From a virus: 33,769 nt of DNA. Of this stretch, positions 17,246-24,880 are shown piece after piece. The DNA is taken from positions 1 through 33,769 of the IMG/VR virus record IMGVR_UViG_3300033571_011898; one strand, given 5' to 3'. The position numbers and the translations under genes are program-made. Position 1 is the stretch's first letter; each line of letters opens with the position of its first letter. The notes under the pieces are model-generated. The model saw only the letters and a list, made by a program, of their open reading frames with translations, had not been told where the DNA came from and made no database searches.

Positions 17246-19156
17246 ATGAAGAAAGATAAAACATACGAATTAAGGATAGAAGAAGATGATGAAATATCAG
17301 GTATCGACAGTATATCTTTAGTTTCTGAACCAGCAATTGAGATAAATTGGGTTGCGTTCAATAAAGTCAAACCTGAGGACTTTCATATCCCTGATGGTGA
17401 AGACGACAAATACATACAAAAATTAGTTGCAACCGCACAGAACGAACAGGAATTGTTTGACGAAGGATGGGTTGTAGATAGTGTTGAGATATTGGATGGT
17501 AAGAATAGTTTTATTTCTACAGATCCTAATGGACCTTCTATGGAAGATGAATTGGAATATAATGTTAGATACAAGTATATTCTAAATCCTCGTATATCAG
17601 GACAAGGACCTATCATCAATACCACAAGAGATTTTTGTAAGACTCTTATCAATCGTAATTACGTTTGGAGAGTTGAGGATATGGAAAGAACACAGAATGA
17701 CTTTGGTCAGGCTGCTATGGTTTGGAGAGGTGGTTACAATTGTAGACACGTATGGTCTCGTATCAAATACAGAAAGGATGCTACAATTGTAAACAAGGCG
17801 TCAGTTAACAAAGGTAAAGTAGAAGTTAATGGATTCCCAAATGACTTAGTTCCTGATACAAGAGTATTAGGATATTCTGAACCTGATACAGTTACAAACA
17901 AAACTCTTGCAAATCCATCACCTTCTACAATTAGAAACTTAGGATTGTCAAAAGAGAAAATGGAAATAGATGACCAAAACGTAAATGTATTTGGTTATCA
18001 TACAAGATACTTTGCACTATGTCCATCAGCACAAGAACTATTCAGACACCTTGTAACTATGGAAGTAGATGAAGATACACAAGGAATGATTAGAAGTGCG
18101 GCACGAGCGGCAGATAATGTTTTTAAAATTGAAATTGAAGTAGTTAAATCAGAAGAAGTAACACAACATCAATACGAAGAAGCACTCATATCAGTTGATG
18201 ATATAAAAGATATTATGTCTGAGGTTGATAAAAGAGTAGGTATGGAACACGACTTATCTTTTATGGATGACCATATTGAACTAATTTCTGAGTATCTAAA
18301 AGAGGATTTGGGTTATGACAATAACTTACCTCCTTTCGTTGATGAAGGTATTAGAAAGAAAAAGAAGAAGAAACAAGAAATGGAAAGTTATTCTGACTAT
18401 CCTGATTCTGTTAAGAACAACGCTAAGGCGGTACTTAAATGGGTTGATGAAAATGGATGGGGTTCTTGTGGCACTGATGTGGGAAAACAGCGTGCAAACC
18501 AACTCGCAAATGGTGAAGCCATTTCGGAGGACACGATTAGGCGCATGTATAGTTACCTATCAAGACATAAAGTAGATTTAGAAAGTTCTAAAGGTTATGG
18601 TGATGGTTGTGGTAAGTTGATGTACGATAGTTGGGGTGGTTTATCTGCATTAAGTTGGTCTGAGAGTAAAATCAATTCTATTGATAGGGAGAAAATGTCA
18701 AAACAAATGTTCCAAGCAGACGATGATAAACGTATTGTTGTTGGTCCAGCTATGGTTCCTGATTTGAAGATATTCCGTAAAGATAAAAAGGGTAACCCTT
18801 ATTATGTTACGTTCAAAGCCGATACAATTAAAATGATTATGGAGAAGTATATGAGAAACAAATATACTGACAATAACGACACAGAACATGATGGTAAAGC
18901 TGCTGACGATGTATATGTAATTGAGTCTTGGATTAAGGAAGATAAAGAAGATAAGTCCAACAAATATGGATTTGAAGACCTACCCATAGGTACATGGTTT
19001 GTATCTATGAAAGTTAGAAATGACGAGGTATGGCAGAAAATAAAGAACAAAGAATTGAATGGATTTAGTGTCTCAGGATACTTTGAGGAGATAGAACAAT
19101 TCTACAGAGAACAAGAGTTTTTAAGAGAAGTAGCTAAAATCATAAAAGATTTATAG
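17246..19156 (+). CDS. XkdF-type head maturation protease with inserted head-protein domains
   Basis: This 636-aa multidomain protein ends in an XkdF-like prohead protease: GPAMVPDLKIFRKDKKG, an EHDG motif (catalytic His near 548) followed by DDVYVIESW, then GTWFVSMKVRNDEVW and GFSVSGYF (Ser near 607). The N-terminus carries the associated strand ISGIDSISLVSEPAI (18-32). Between lie a Mu-F-like block (RDFCKTLINRNYVWRVEDM, then GGYNCRHVW, about 127-171) and a helical domain YPDSVKNNAKAVLKWV to DTIRRMYSYLSRH (about 385-445) that is common in phage head proteins. It therefore seems to fuse a minor head protein with the protease. It is followed by the scaffold candidate and major capsid protein, the usual order. 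Its leader is TTATTTATATTTTAGTATATG. Confidence 0.8.
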   Translation: MKKDKTYELRIEEDDEISGIDSISLVSEPAIEINWVAFNKVKPEDFHIPDGEDDKYIQKLVATAQNEQELFDEGWVVDSVEILDGKNSFISTDPNGPSMEDELEYNVRYKYILNPRISGQGPIINTTRDFCKTLINRNYVWRVEDMERTQNDFGQAAMVWRGGYNCRHVWSRIKYRKDATIVNKASVNKGKVEVNGFPNDLVPDTRVLGYSEPDTVTNKTLANPSPSTIRNLGLSKEKMEIDDQNVNVFGYHTRYFALCPSAQELFRHLVTMEVDEDTQGMIRSAARAADNVFKIEIEVVKSEEVTQHQYEEALISVDDIKDIMSEVDKRVGMEHDLSFMDDHIELISEYLKEDLGYDNNLPPFVDEGIRKKKKKKQEMESYSDYPDSVKNNAKAVLKWVDENGWGSCGTDVGKQRANQLANGEAISEDTIRRMYSYLSRHKVDLESSKGYGDGCGKLMYDSWGGLSALSWSESKINSIDREKMSKQMFQADDDKRIVVGPAMVPDLKIFRKDKKGNPYYVTFKADTIKMIMEKYMRNKYTDNNDTEHDGKAADDVYVIESWIKEDKEDKSNKYGFEDLPIGTWFVSMKVRNDEVWQKIKNKELNGFSVSGYFEEIEQFYREQEFLREVAKIIKDL

Positions 19157-19212
19157 TCTACTGATAATAATTTATATTTCTATATATAAACACAATAATA
19201 AATTTAAGTATT

Positions 19213-19950
19213 ATGTCAAATCCAAACAAAGCAATCCAAGAGATTAAATCTTTGATGAGACAATTCGGATTTTTATCTGACAAAGAAGTTACTATGGCGT
19301 CTTTTAAACTTGAAGACAATACAATCGTTGAAACTCCTGAACTAAAAGTAGGTAATAAAATTACCAAAATTAGTGAGGAATTTGAAAGAGTTGCATTGGA
19401 AGATGGTTCTTACAGACTTGTAGAAAACTTTGAATTGAAAGTTAAAGATGGTGAGATTGTATCAGTAAAAGAAATTTTTGTTGATGCTAAATTAGTTGAC
19501 GGAACAGCAATCAAAGTTGAAGGTGATTCAGTAATTGAAGGTGCTAAGGTAGTAGTAGTAACCGAAGACGCTGAAATTCCTGCACCAGATGGTGTTCACG
19601 AATTGGAGGATGGTAGTAAAGTTGAAACCAAAGATGGTGTAATTGTTAAGGTTGAAGGACCTAAAGAAGAAGAACCAAAAGCAGAGGTGGAAATTGAAGT
19701 TAAATCCGAAGAAGATATGGGTGGTATGAAGGAACTATATTCTTTATTAGAAGATATGATGAAAAAAGTATCTGAGAAAATGAAAAATATGGAAGACAAA
19801 ATGTCGTCTATGGAAGCTGATTTTAATTCATTCAAAAAACAACCAGCAGGTAAGAAAATATCTGATGGTAAAACAGATTTTAATAAACAAGAAAATGTAA
19901 ACTCAGATGATGCAAGAATCGCAGCAATCATGAGTTTAAGAAAAAAATAA
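19213..19950 (+). CDS. Capsid scaffold candidate (acidic, C-terminal coiled coil)
   Basis: This 245-aa acidic protein sits directly before the major capsid gene. Residues 30-150 contain repeated short strand motifs of the form LEDGSxV, VKDGEIV, VEGDSVI and LEDGSKVETKDGVIV. Residues about 170-205 form a Met/Lys/Glu-rich coiled coil (MKELYSLLEDMMKKVSEKM), and the C-terminus is basic (AAIMSLRKK), as expected of a scaffold tail that binds the capsid shell. It is probably a substrate of the upstream protease. A long AT-rich leader (TTTATATTTCTATATATAAA) precedes it. The scaffold role is inferred from position and composition; no family signature is decisive. Confidence 0.55.
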   Translation: MSNPNKAIQEIKSLMRQFGFLSDKEVTMASFKLEDNTIVETPELKVGNKITKISEEFERVALEDGSYRLVENFELKVKDGEIVSVKEIFVDAKLVDGTAIKVEGDSVIEGAKVVVVTEDAEIPAPDGVHELEDGSKVETKDGVIVKVEGPKEEEPKAEVEIEVKSEEDMGGMKELYSLLEDMMKKVSEKMKNMEDKMSSMEADFNSFKKQPAGKKISDGKTDFNKQENVNSDDARIAAIMSLRKK

Positions 19951-19974
19951 ACTAATTAAAAAAATAGTAAAAAA

Positions 19975-20952
19975 ATGAAAAATTATTCAAAAGAAGAATT
20001 TGGATACGTAGTTTCAAGTATTACTGGTTTCACAGACCAAACTTCAACTGAGTTGATGATGAAAGCACTTGTAGGTGCACAAACACCAAAGGTGGCAAAT
20101 GTGAAATTGGGACTAAAAGGGACACAGCAAATCCAAGTATTAGACAGTACTCCAGCATTCCAAGCAGGTGCCTGCGGATGGAACGCATCTGGTACAACAT
20201 CTTTCTCTCAAGTATCATTAACAGTATGTCCTGAGAGAATTAACGAGTCTTTATGTCCTGACTCACTTTACTCAACTTATCAGTCTTTATTGTTGACTAA
20301 AGGTGAAACTGAGGAATCAGTTCCATTTGAACAACAAATTGCTGAATTAAAAGTAAAACAAATTCAACAAAGAATTGAACAAAAATTGTGGCAAGCTACT
20401 GTATCAGGTGGTGATTGTTTCGATGGTTTCAAAACATTAATCACTTCAGGTGCAACAGGTGTAGCGGTATCTGCTTCAGGTACAACTTTCTCTGCAAGTG
20501 CTGCATATGGTTCTAACGGTAACCCAATCACTGAGGTAGACAAATTAATCTCTGCACTTGATGACAACGCACAAGCGATGGAAGATTTAGTAGTGTTTAT
20601 GTCTTATTCAAACTTCAGATTGTATGTACAAGCGTTAACAAGAGCTAACTTCTTCACTAACTACATCGGTGGTAGTCAAGCAATTGGTTCTGATGCTAAC
20701 TCTTACGCAGTACATCCAAATACTAACGTAAAAATTTACCCAACTATCGGTTTAAATGGTTCTAACAAAGTAACTATCGGTCCAGCATCTTACACATTTG
20801 TGGGATTTGATTTGTTATCAGATCATGAAAAATTGGATATGTGGTGGTCTCGTGATAACGATGAGATTAGAATCCGTGGTAATTACAACTATGGTGCCGC
20901 TATCTTAACGTTCTCAGGTGTGAACTACTTCGCGGTAAATGGTTTATCATAA
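19975..20952 (+). CDS. Major capsid protein
   Basis: This 325-aa protein is the HK97-fold capsid candidate. It follows protease and scaffold genes and precedes a hairpin. The N-arm region (MKNYSKEEFGYVVSSITGF), a middle segment with FEQQIAELKVKQIQQRIEQKLW (a long spine-like helix) and the C-terminal WWSRDNDEIRIRGNYNYGAAI resemble capsid proteins of Bacteroidota siphophages. Codon choice looks more restricted than in its neighbours (many GGT, AAC, TCT), as expected of a highly expressed gene. The leader is a purine/A-rich run (TAAAAAAATG) with no Shine-Dalgarno site, typical of strong translation in Bacteroidota. If maturation cleavage occurs its site cannot be placed. Confidence 0.85.
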   Translation: MKNYSKEEFGYVVSSITGFTDQTSTELMMKALVGAQTPKVANVKLGLKGTQQIQVLDSTPAFQAGACGWNASGTTSFSQVSLTVCPERINESLCPDSLYSTYQSLLLTKGETEESVPFEQQIAELKVKQIQQRIEQKLWQATVSGGDCFDGFKTLITSGATGVAVSASGTTFSASAAYGSNGNPITEVDKLISALDDNAQAMEDLVVFMSYSNFRLYVQALTRANFFTNYIGGSQAIGSDANSYAVHPNTNVKIYPTIGLNGSNKVTIGPASYTFVGFDLLSDHEKLDMWWSRDNDEIRIRGNYNYGAAILTFSGVNYFAVNGLS

Positions 20953-20977
20953 TCGTTTAAGTTCATATAAAAAAACA

Positions 20978-20996
20978 GGGAGGTGAAAGTCCTCCC
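20978..20996 (+). terminator. Hairpin after major capsid gene (weak terminator or mRNA-stabilising element)
   Basis: GGGAGG, a 7-nt loop TGAAAGT, and CCTCCC form a perfect 6-bp GC-rich stem 25 nt after the capsid stop. It is followed by AAATTTAAAATAA rather than a clear T tract. It is more likely a partial terminator or 3'-end stabiliser that raises capsid mRNA relative to downstream genes than a full stop. Confidence 0.55.
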
Positions 20997-21033
20997 AAAT
21001 TTAAAATAAACGAAAAAATTAATAATAAATAAT

Positions 21034-21585
21034 ATGAGTTGCTATATTTCAGAAGGTGTAAGTTTAAACCAATGTAGTGATAGTATTGGTGGTATCCAGA
21101 AAGTTTATATCGCAGGTGGAACAGGTACAACCGTTGGTGGTGTTACAGGTTTTACATATAATGCAGATGATGCAATCACGGGTGCTACTGCCGCTGCAGG
21201 AACAATATTCTATGGTTTTGAACTTAAGAGAGGTACCAGCCAATTGACCCAGAACATACAAAAGAGCTTCGAGAACGGGACCGTTTTTTTTGAGGAAGTA
21301 TTGGAAATGGTCTTATTCAAATATGATGAAGATAAAAGAAACATTATATTGAATTTGGCACAGAAGGACAACTTGCAAGTAATTGCAATTGACCAAAATG
21401 GTACACAATATATGTTGGGTCAAGTGAGAGGTATGTACGTATCAGCAGGTGCGTTAACTTCAGGATTGGCACTAGGAGACAGAAACGGCATGAATTTCAC
21501 GTTAACAGGTCAGGAACCAGTTCCTGCAAGAGTTATCAGTGGAACTTTGGCTACTGTGTTCTCAGGTGCTACATTCAACGGATAA
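21034..21585 (+). CDS. Major tail tube protein candidate
   Basis: This 183-aa beta-rich protein has a tube-like pattern: NIQKSFENGTVFFEEVLEM, then KRNIILNLAQKDNLQVIA, then YMLGQVRGMYVSAGALTSG, LGDRNGMNFTLTGQEPVPA. These match, from memory, tail tube proteins of Bacteroidota phages, where a strand pair with DxNG and a terminal GxExxPA segment are typical. No membrane segment is present. It lies between the capsid gene and a strong terminator, in a separate high-expression block. Alternative: a head decoration protein. The tube assignment is moderate. Confidence 0.6.
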   Translation: MSCYISEGVSLNQCSDSIGGIQKVYIAGGTGTTVGGVTGFTYNADDAITGATAAAGTIFYGFELKRGTSQLTQNIQKSFENGTVFFEEVLEMVLFKYDEDKRNIILNLAQKDNLQVIAIDQNGTQYMLGQVRGMYVSAGALTSGLALGDRNGMNFTLTGQEPVPARVISGTLATVFSGATFNG

Positions 21586-21630
21586 ATAAATTTGGGTGGA
21601 TTAAACCTCCAATTACTACATATATCCTAC

Positions 21631-21658
21631 AAAAAGGGGTCTTCGGACCCTTTTTTTT
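21631..21658 (+). terminator. Rho-independent terminator with UUCG loop
   Basis: AAAAAGGGGTC, tetraloop TTCG, then GACCC followed by eight T. The GGGTC/GACCC stem is extended by A-T pairs. The very stable UUCG loop and T tract make this a strong terminator on the + strand, and the A run preceding the stem could let it act on the - strand as well. It closes the capsid/tail-tube block. Confidence 0.9.
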
Positions 21659-21714
21659 ATAATATATCAATTCAATTTTAATTTTTTTATATTTATTATT
21701 ATACAGACAGATAT

Positions 21715-22089
21715 ATGTTATTATTAAATAAAGGTCAACAGAATGAGTTGATATTAAACATCAACAATAATTCAAGAACAGATTTTACAGGATACACTTT
21801 GACATTCACACACGTGGTGTCACAAGAGGTAAAATCATATACAATTAATTTATCAAATTCTGCAGTATATGCAGAGAATGATAGATACTGTGAGATAATT
21901 CTCAATTTACAAAACGCGGGACAAGACCTAAACTACTTAGGACAATATAACCTTCAAATATTTGGTAATGGTACAAACCTTGTTTATACAGGTATGGCAC
22001 AATTAAATGGTTCTGAGGAGTCAAATCCGTTTACAGAATATGTTTCACCAGATGAAGATAATTCCAATTATATTTATATACAAGATTAA
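21715..22089 (+). CDS. Virion-associated protein next to portal, unknown function
   Basis: This 124-aa beta-rich protein (MLLLNKGQQNELILNIN, then FTGYTLTFTHVVSQEVKSY, then RYCEIILNLQNAG, LGQYNLQIFGNG, ending YVSPDEDNSNYIYIQD) resembles a short immunoglobulin-like or strand-rich protein that I recall beside capsid or portal genes of Bacteroidota phages. It lies 2 nt before the portal gene behind a leader with TTTTATATTTATTATTATA. It could be a head decoration or neck component; no motif decides. Confidence 0.45.
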   Translation: MLLLNKGQQNELILNINNNSRTDFTGYTLTFTHVVSQEVKSYTINLSNSAVYAENDRYCEIILNLQNAGQDLNYLGQYNLQIFGNGTNLVYTGMAQLNGSEESNPFTEYVSPDEDNSNYIYIQD

Positions 22090-22091
22090 TT

Positions 22092-23255
22092 ATGAGTGAG
22101 GAAAAACAAAAATACCAATTAAACAGGGTTAACTTTAGACAAGAACCAATTCTACCAAAGTTTACAGAAGTGTTCCAAAGAGTACCTTGGGTATATTATG
22201 GTGACAACAATTTGATGCCACAATACTTAATTACAAGATTTAATAATAGTGCAATCCACAAAGCAATCGTAACAAGCAAGGTTAATCAGATTATGGGTGA
22301 TGGAGTTGTATCCATCAATAATCCTTTCGCGTCTATTAACTTGATTAACAAGAAAGAAAACGTTTCCGAAGTGATGAAGAAATGTGCGTTAGACCTTGTT
22401 TTGTTCGGTGGATATAGTTTAAATATAATTTGGAGTAGAGATAGACAAACTATCGCAGAGATATACCACATAGATTTTAGTAGAGTAAGATGTGGTAAGA
22501 TTAATCCTGAGACAGATGAAATTGAAAAATATTATTATTCAGCAGATTGGACAAATATAAAAAAATACCCTGTTGAAGAATTTGATACATTCAATCAGGA
22601 AGATGGTGAACCATCTCAAATCCTTTATTACAAACAATATCAACCTTCTAATTCTTATTATCCAAATCCTGATTATAGTGGTGCACTTGCAGCTATTGAA
22701 ATAGATGTAAACATTAAGGAGTTTCACAGTAACAACTTAAAGAATGGTATGTTACCAAGTCTTTGGATTGATTTTGTGAACGGTATCCCTGATGAGGAGA
22801 ATCAAAGATTAATGACTCGTGCGTTAGAAGAACAATATAGTTCTGTAAACAACGCAGGTAGACCAATCATATCCTTTAACGAGAGTCCTGAACTATCACC
22901 AAAAATCACACAGATTGCACCATCATCAAATGATGGGTATTATCAAGCGATATACGATGACATTATCAGAACCATCCTGTCAGGTCATAGGATTAGTTCT
23001 GGTGAGTTATTTGGTATCAGTACAAGTGGTAAGTTAGGAACGAGAAACGAGATTGTAGACCACTCAGAATATATTAGAAAGATGGTTATTATGCCATATC
23101 AAAATGAATTACTTCCAACATTCAACAAGTTGGTAAGTTTAAAATCACAGAAACCAACAACATTTGAAATTAAACCATTATCAATCTATGAAGTGGGTGA
23201 TGTTGTGGAACAACCTGTTGTTGAAAATAAACCTGAACAACCAACACAACAATAA
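22092..23255 (+). CDS. Portal protein
   Basis: This 387-aa protein is the dodecameric head vertex through which DNA is packaged. Typical portal features: YYGDNNLMPQYL near the N-terminus, a CALDLVLFGGYSLNIIW segment, a wing region with HIDFSRVRCGK and ILYYKQYQP, a helical stem-like part DYSGALAAIEIDVNIKEFH, and LSGHRISSGELFGI(S)TSGKLG before a C-terminal helix (IRKMVIMPYQNELLPTF). The C-terminus is Pro/Gln/Glu-rich. It is somewhat short for a portal but fits this lineage. Its place after the capsid and tail tube genes, rather than next to the terminase, is unusual. Confidence 0.85.
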   Translation: MSEEKQKYQLNRVNFRQEPILPKFTEVFQRVPWVYYGDNNLMPQYLITRFNNSAIHKAIVTSKVNQIMGDGVVSINNPFASINLINKKENVSEVMKKCALDLVLFGGYSLNIIWSRDRQTIAEIYHIDFSRVRCGKINPETDEIEKYYYSADWTNIKKYPVEEFDTFNQEDGEPSQILYYKQYQPSNSYYPNPDYSGALAAIEIDVNIKEFHSNNLKNGMLPSLWIDFVNGIPDEENQRLMTRALEEQYSSVNNAGRPIISFNESPELSPKITQIAPSSNDGYYQAIYDDIIRTILSGHRISSGELFGISTSGKLGTRNEIVDHSEYIRKMVIMPYQNELLPTFNKLVSLKSQKPTTFEIKPLSIYEVGDVVEQPVVENKPEQPTQQ

Positions 23256-23258
23256 CAC

Positions 23259-23888
23259 ATGGGAGTATTATTAATATCGGAGACCAAGCTGAAACAATTC
23301 AGTGTAATCAATAAAAATATGGATATGGACGTTCTCAGGGGACAAATTCAAATCACTCAAGATACAGAATTACAACCACTATTGGGAACAAAGTTCTATA
23401 ATCATTTATTGAGTCAAGTATCTTCAACAGGTAATACATTTAATAATGATGAACTTACTTTGGTAAATGAGTACATAAGTCCATATCTTATACAAGCAAC
23501 CTATTTTCGTGCCATGCCGTTCTTACATTATAGAACGATGAATCGATCTATTGTTGAAGGTCAAATGGAAAGTGCTGCACCTGTGGATATTGAAACTATG
23601 AAGTATCTAAGGTCAATACAAAAACAAACTGCAGACTTTTATAAAATGAGGTTACAAGACTGGTTAATTACTGGTCAAGGTCAAAACTTATATCCTCAAT
23701 ATCTATCTACATCAACTATTGATGGTATGATTCCTGATAAGTCAGCAAAATACAATAACCCGATTGTTCTAAATCACACCACACGTTACGGTTACGCAAA
23801 GAGAGGTTATCCTGGCGGTGGTATTGGAAACTTACCATCATACAGTGAAATAGAATCATCATCACCTCCTTGTTACGATTGTTATTAA
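23259..23888 (+). CDS. Head-tail connector / adaptor protein
   Basis: This 209-aa mainly helical protein follows the portal after 3 nt. The N-terminal ISETKLKQFSVINKNMDMD, then a helical repeat DTELQPLLGTKFYNHLL, YISPYLIQATYFRAMPFL and QKQTADFYKMRLQDWLIT match the helical-bundle adaptor (gp6-like) family that stacks under portals. The C-terminus is Gly/Pro/Ser-rich and ends with CYDCY. Assignment rests on pattern and position. Confidence 0.65.
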   Translation: MGVLLISETKLKQFSVINKNMDMDVLRGQIQITQDTELQPLLGTKFYNHLLSQVSSTGNTFNNDELTLVNEYISPYLIQATYFRAMPFLHYRTMNRSIVEGQMESAAPVDIETMKYLRSIQKQTADFYKMRLQDWLITGQGQNLYPQYLSTSTIDGMIPDKSAKYNNPIVLNHTTRYGYAKRGYPGGGIGNLPSYSEIESSSPPCYDCY

Positions 23889-23925
23889 TGACAATCTCGG
23901 TAATAAAATTGAGACAAATACGGAA

Positions 23926-24186
23926 ATGAGTACAGAATTATTATTAATTATATCAAACGCCTTAACAGGTATTGCTGGTTGGTTTGTAGGTCGTAGAAGA
24001 CAACAAGCTGATACGGACAATCAAGTATTACGTAACCTTGAATTATCTATCAATATCTATGTTAAGATTATTGAAGACCTTAAGAAAGAAATACATGATT
24101 TAAATTTAAAAGTTAACGACCTTGAAAAGATGGTTGAGAAACTGATGGATGAGAACAAGAAACTTAAACGACAAAAAACTATATGA
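23926..24186 (+). CDS. Membrane-anchored coiled-coil protein (holin/spanin-like candidate)
   Basis: This 86-aa protein has one N-terminal hydrophobic segment (about 4-22, LLLIISNALTGIAGWFVG) followed by a basic stop-transfer RRRQQ and a long coiled coil (36-83, heptad Leu/Ile/Val with Lys/Glu). Topology suggests the N-terminus in the membrane and a rod-like domain. Short proteins of this type at the end of the morphogenesis block of Bacteroidota phages are often candidates for holin or spanin functions. It lies downstream of the connector gene and overlaps the next start by 4 nt (ATGA). No other lysis gene is recognisable. Confidence 0.45.
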   Translation: MSTELLLIISNALTGIAGWFVGRRRQQADTDNQVLRNLELSINIYVKIIEDLKKEIHDLNLKVNDLEKMVEKLMDENKKLKRQKTI

Positions 24187-24371
24187 CATTACCAAGACCA
24201 AACGAAGAAGAATTAAAACCATATAATAAGGTGAACTACTTTAATAGACTCTTGTTAGAAATGAATTTATCTCAAGTATTAAAAATTAACCATTTTATTC
24301 TTTCAGATTGGATTAGTCAAAACTATGATAGTGTCTATTTATATGACAAAGAATTAAACTTTAAGAAATGA
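24183..24371 (+). CDS. Small protein, unknown function
   Basis: This 62-aa protein (MTLPRPNEEELKPYNKVNYF...) has helical, charged and aromatic character and no membrane segment. It overlaps the genes on both sides by 4 nt (ATGA in each case), so translational coupling is likely and supports it being a real gene. No family recognised. Confidence 0.55.
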   Translation: MTLPRPNEEELKPYNKVNYFNRLLLEMNLSQVLKINHFILSDWISQNYDSVYLYDKELNFKK

Positions 24372-24700
24372 AAAATAGATTAGAAATGGTAAGAAACATC
24401 AGATTGGAATTATCTGGTGTTAAGGTTAACAAACCTAAAGAGAACCTACAAGATGACGGATTAGAGGGTGCATGTTGGGAAGGGTATGAACCTATAGGTA
24501 TGAAGGAGAAAGACGGTAAAATGGTCCCTAATTGCGTACCAGTGGAAGCCAAGAAGGTTAAGGAAGGTTTCCCTATTCCATCACCTGAAAGTGGTGAGGA
24601 TGAAAATAGTTTTATCTCAAGATGTATGAAAGAGATTGGTGGTGAGTACGACCAAGACCAAGCGTTAGGAATTTGCTACAGTAAACTACGTGGCGAATAA
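24368..24700 (+). CDS. Small protein with PNCVP and Cys-containing head-protein-associated motif
   Basis: This 110-aa protein holds two motifs I recall from phage head proteins: CWEGYEPIGMKEKDGKMVPN followed by CVP (about 36-57), and SFISRCMKEIGGEYDQDQAL followed by GICYSKL (about 81-107). These usually sit inside larger protease, portal or head proteins; here they make up a free-standing gene. It is coupled to the previous gene by an ATGA overlap and ends the + strand transcription unit. Function unknown; four cysteines may bind metal or each other. Confidence 0.55.
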   Translation: MKNRLEMVRNIRLELSGVKVNKPKENLQDDGLEGACWEGYEPIGMKEKDGKMVPNCVPVEAKKVKEGFPIPSPESGEDENSFISRCMKEIGGEYDQDQALGICYSKLRGE

Positions 24701-24713
24701 TGAATGGCCCAAG

Positions 24714-24741
24714 ATTATGTCTGGCCCAAGCCAGTCATAAT
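24714..24741. repeat. Inverted repeat / hairpin copy 1 in convergent region
   Basis: ATTATG-T-CTGGC-CCAA-GCCAG-T-CATAAT forms an almost perfect 28-nt hairpin with one T-T mismatch and a CCAA loop. A second copy lies 51 bases further on, and a partial left arm (ATGAATGGCCCAAG) at about 24699 abuts the stop codon at 24698-24700. Confidence 0.85.
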
Positions 24742-24764
24742 TCAGTGATTACAAAAAAAAACCA

Positions 24765-24792
24765 ATTATGAATGGCCCAAGCCAGTCATAAT
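24765..24792. repeat. Inverted repeat / hairpin copy 2 in convergent region
   Basis: ATTATGA-A-TGGC-CCAA-GCCA-G-TCATAAT forms the same hairpin shape as copy 1, with an A-G instead of a T-T mismatch. The right arms of the two copies are identical over GCCAGTCATAAT. A related string (ATGACTGGCCCAA) recurs at 27722-27735. Confidence 0.85.
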
Positions 24793-24817
24793 CGGACAAA
24801 ATAAATAAATGAACACA

Positions 24818-24855
24818 AAAACGAAACCCCTTCCATTACTGGTCGGGGTCGTTTT
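24818..24855. terminator. Bidirectional terminator between convergent operons
   Basis: AAAACGA and ACCCC on the left arm pair with GGGGT and CGTTTT on the right arm; the left arm begins in an A-rich run and the right arm ends in a T-rich run, so a T tract follows the stem on either strand. It lies between the + strand morphogenesis genes and the - strand gene ending at 24881. Confidence 0.8.
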
Positions 24856-24880
24856 GTTTAAGGGGAAGATATGAATAACC

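Noticed and set aside
19596-19931. 111-aa - strand frame inside the scaffold candidate
   Set aside because: Shadow of an acidic Lys/Glu-rich gene; no neighbours on that strand.
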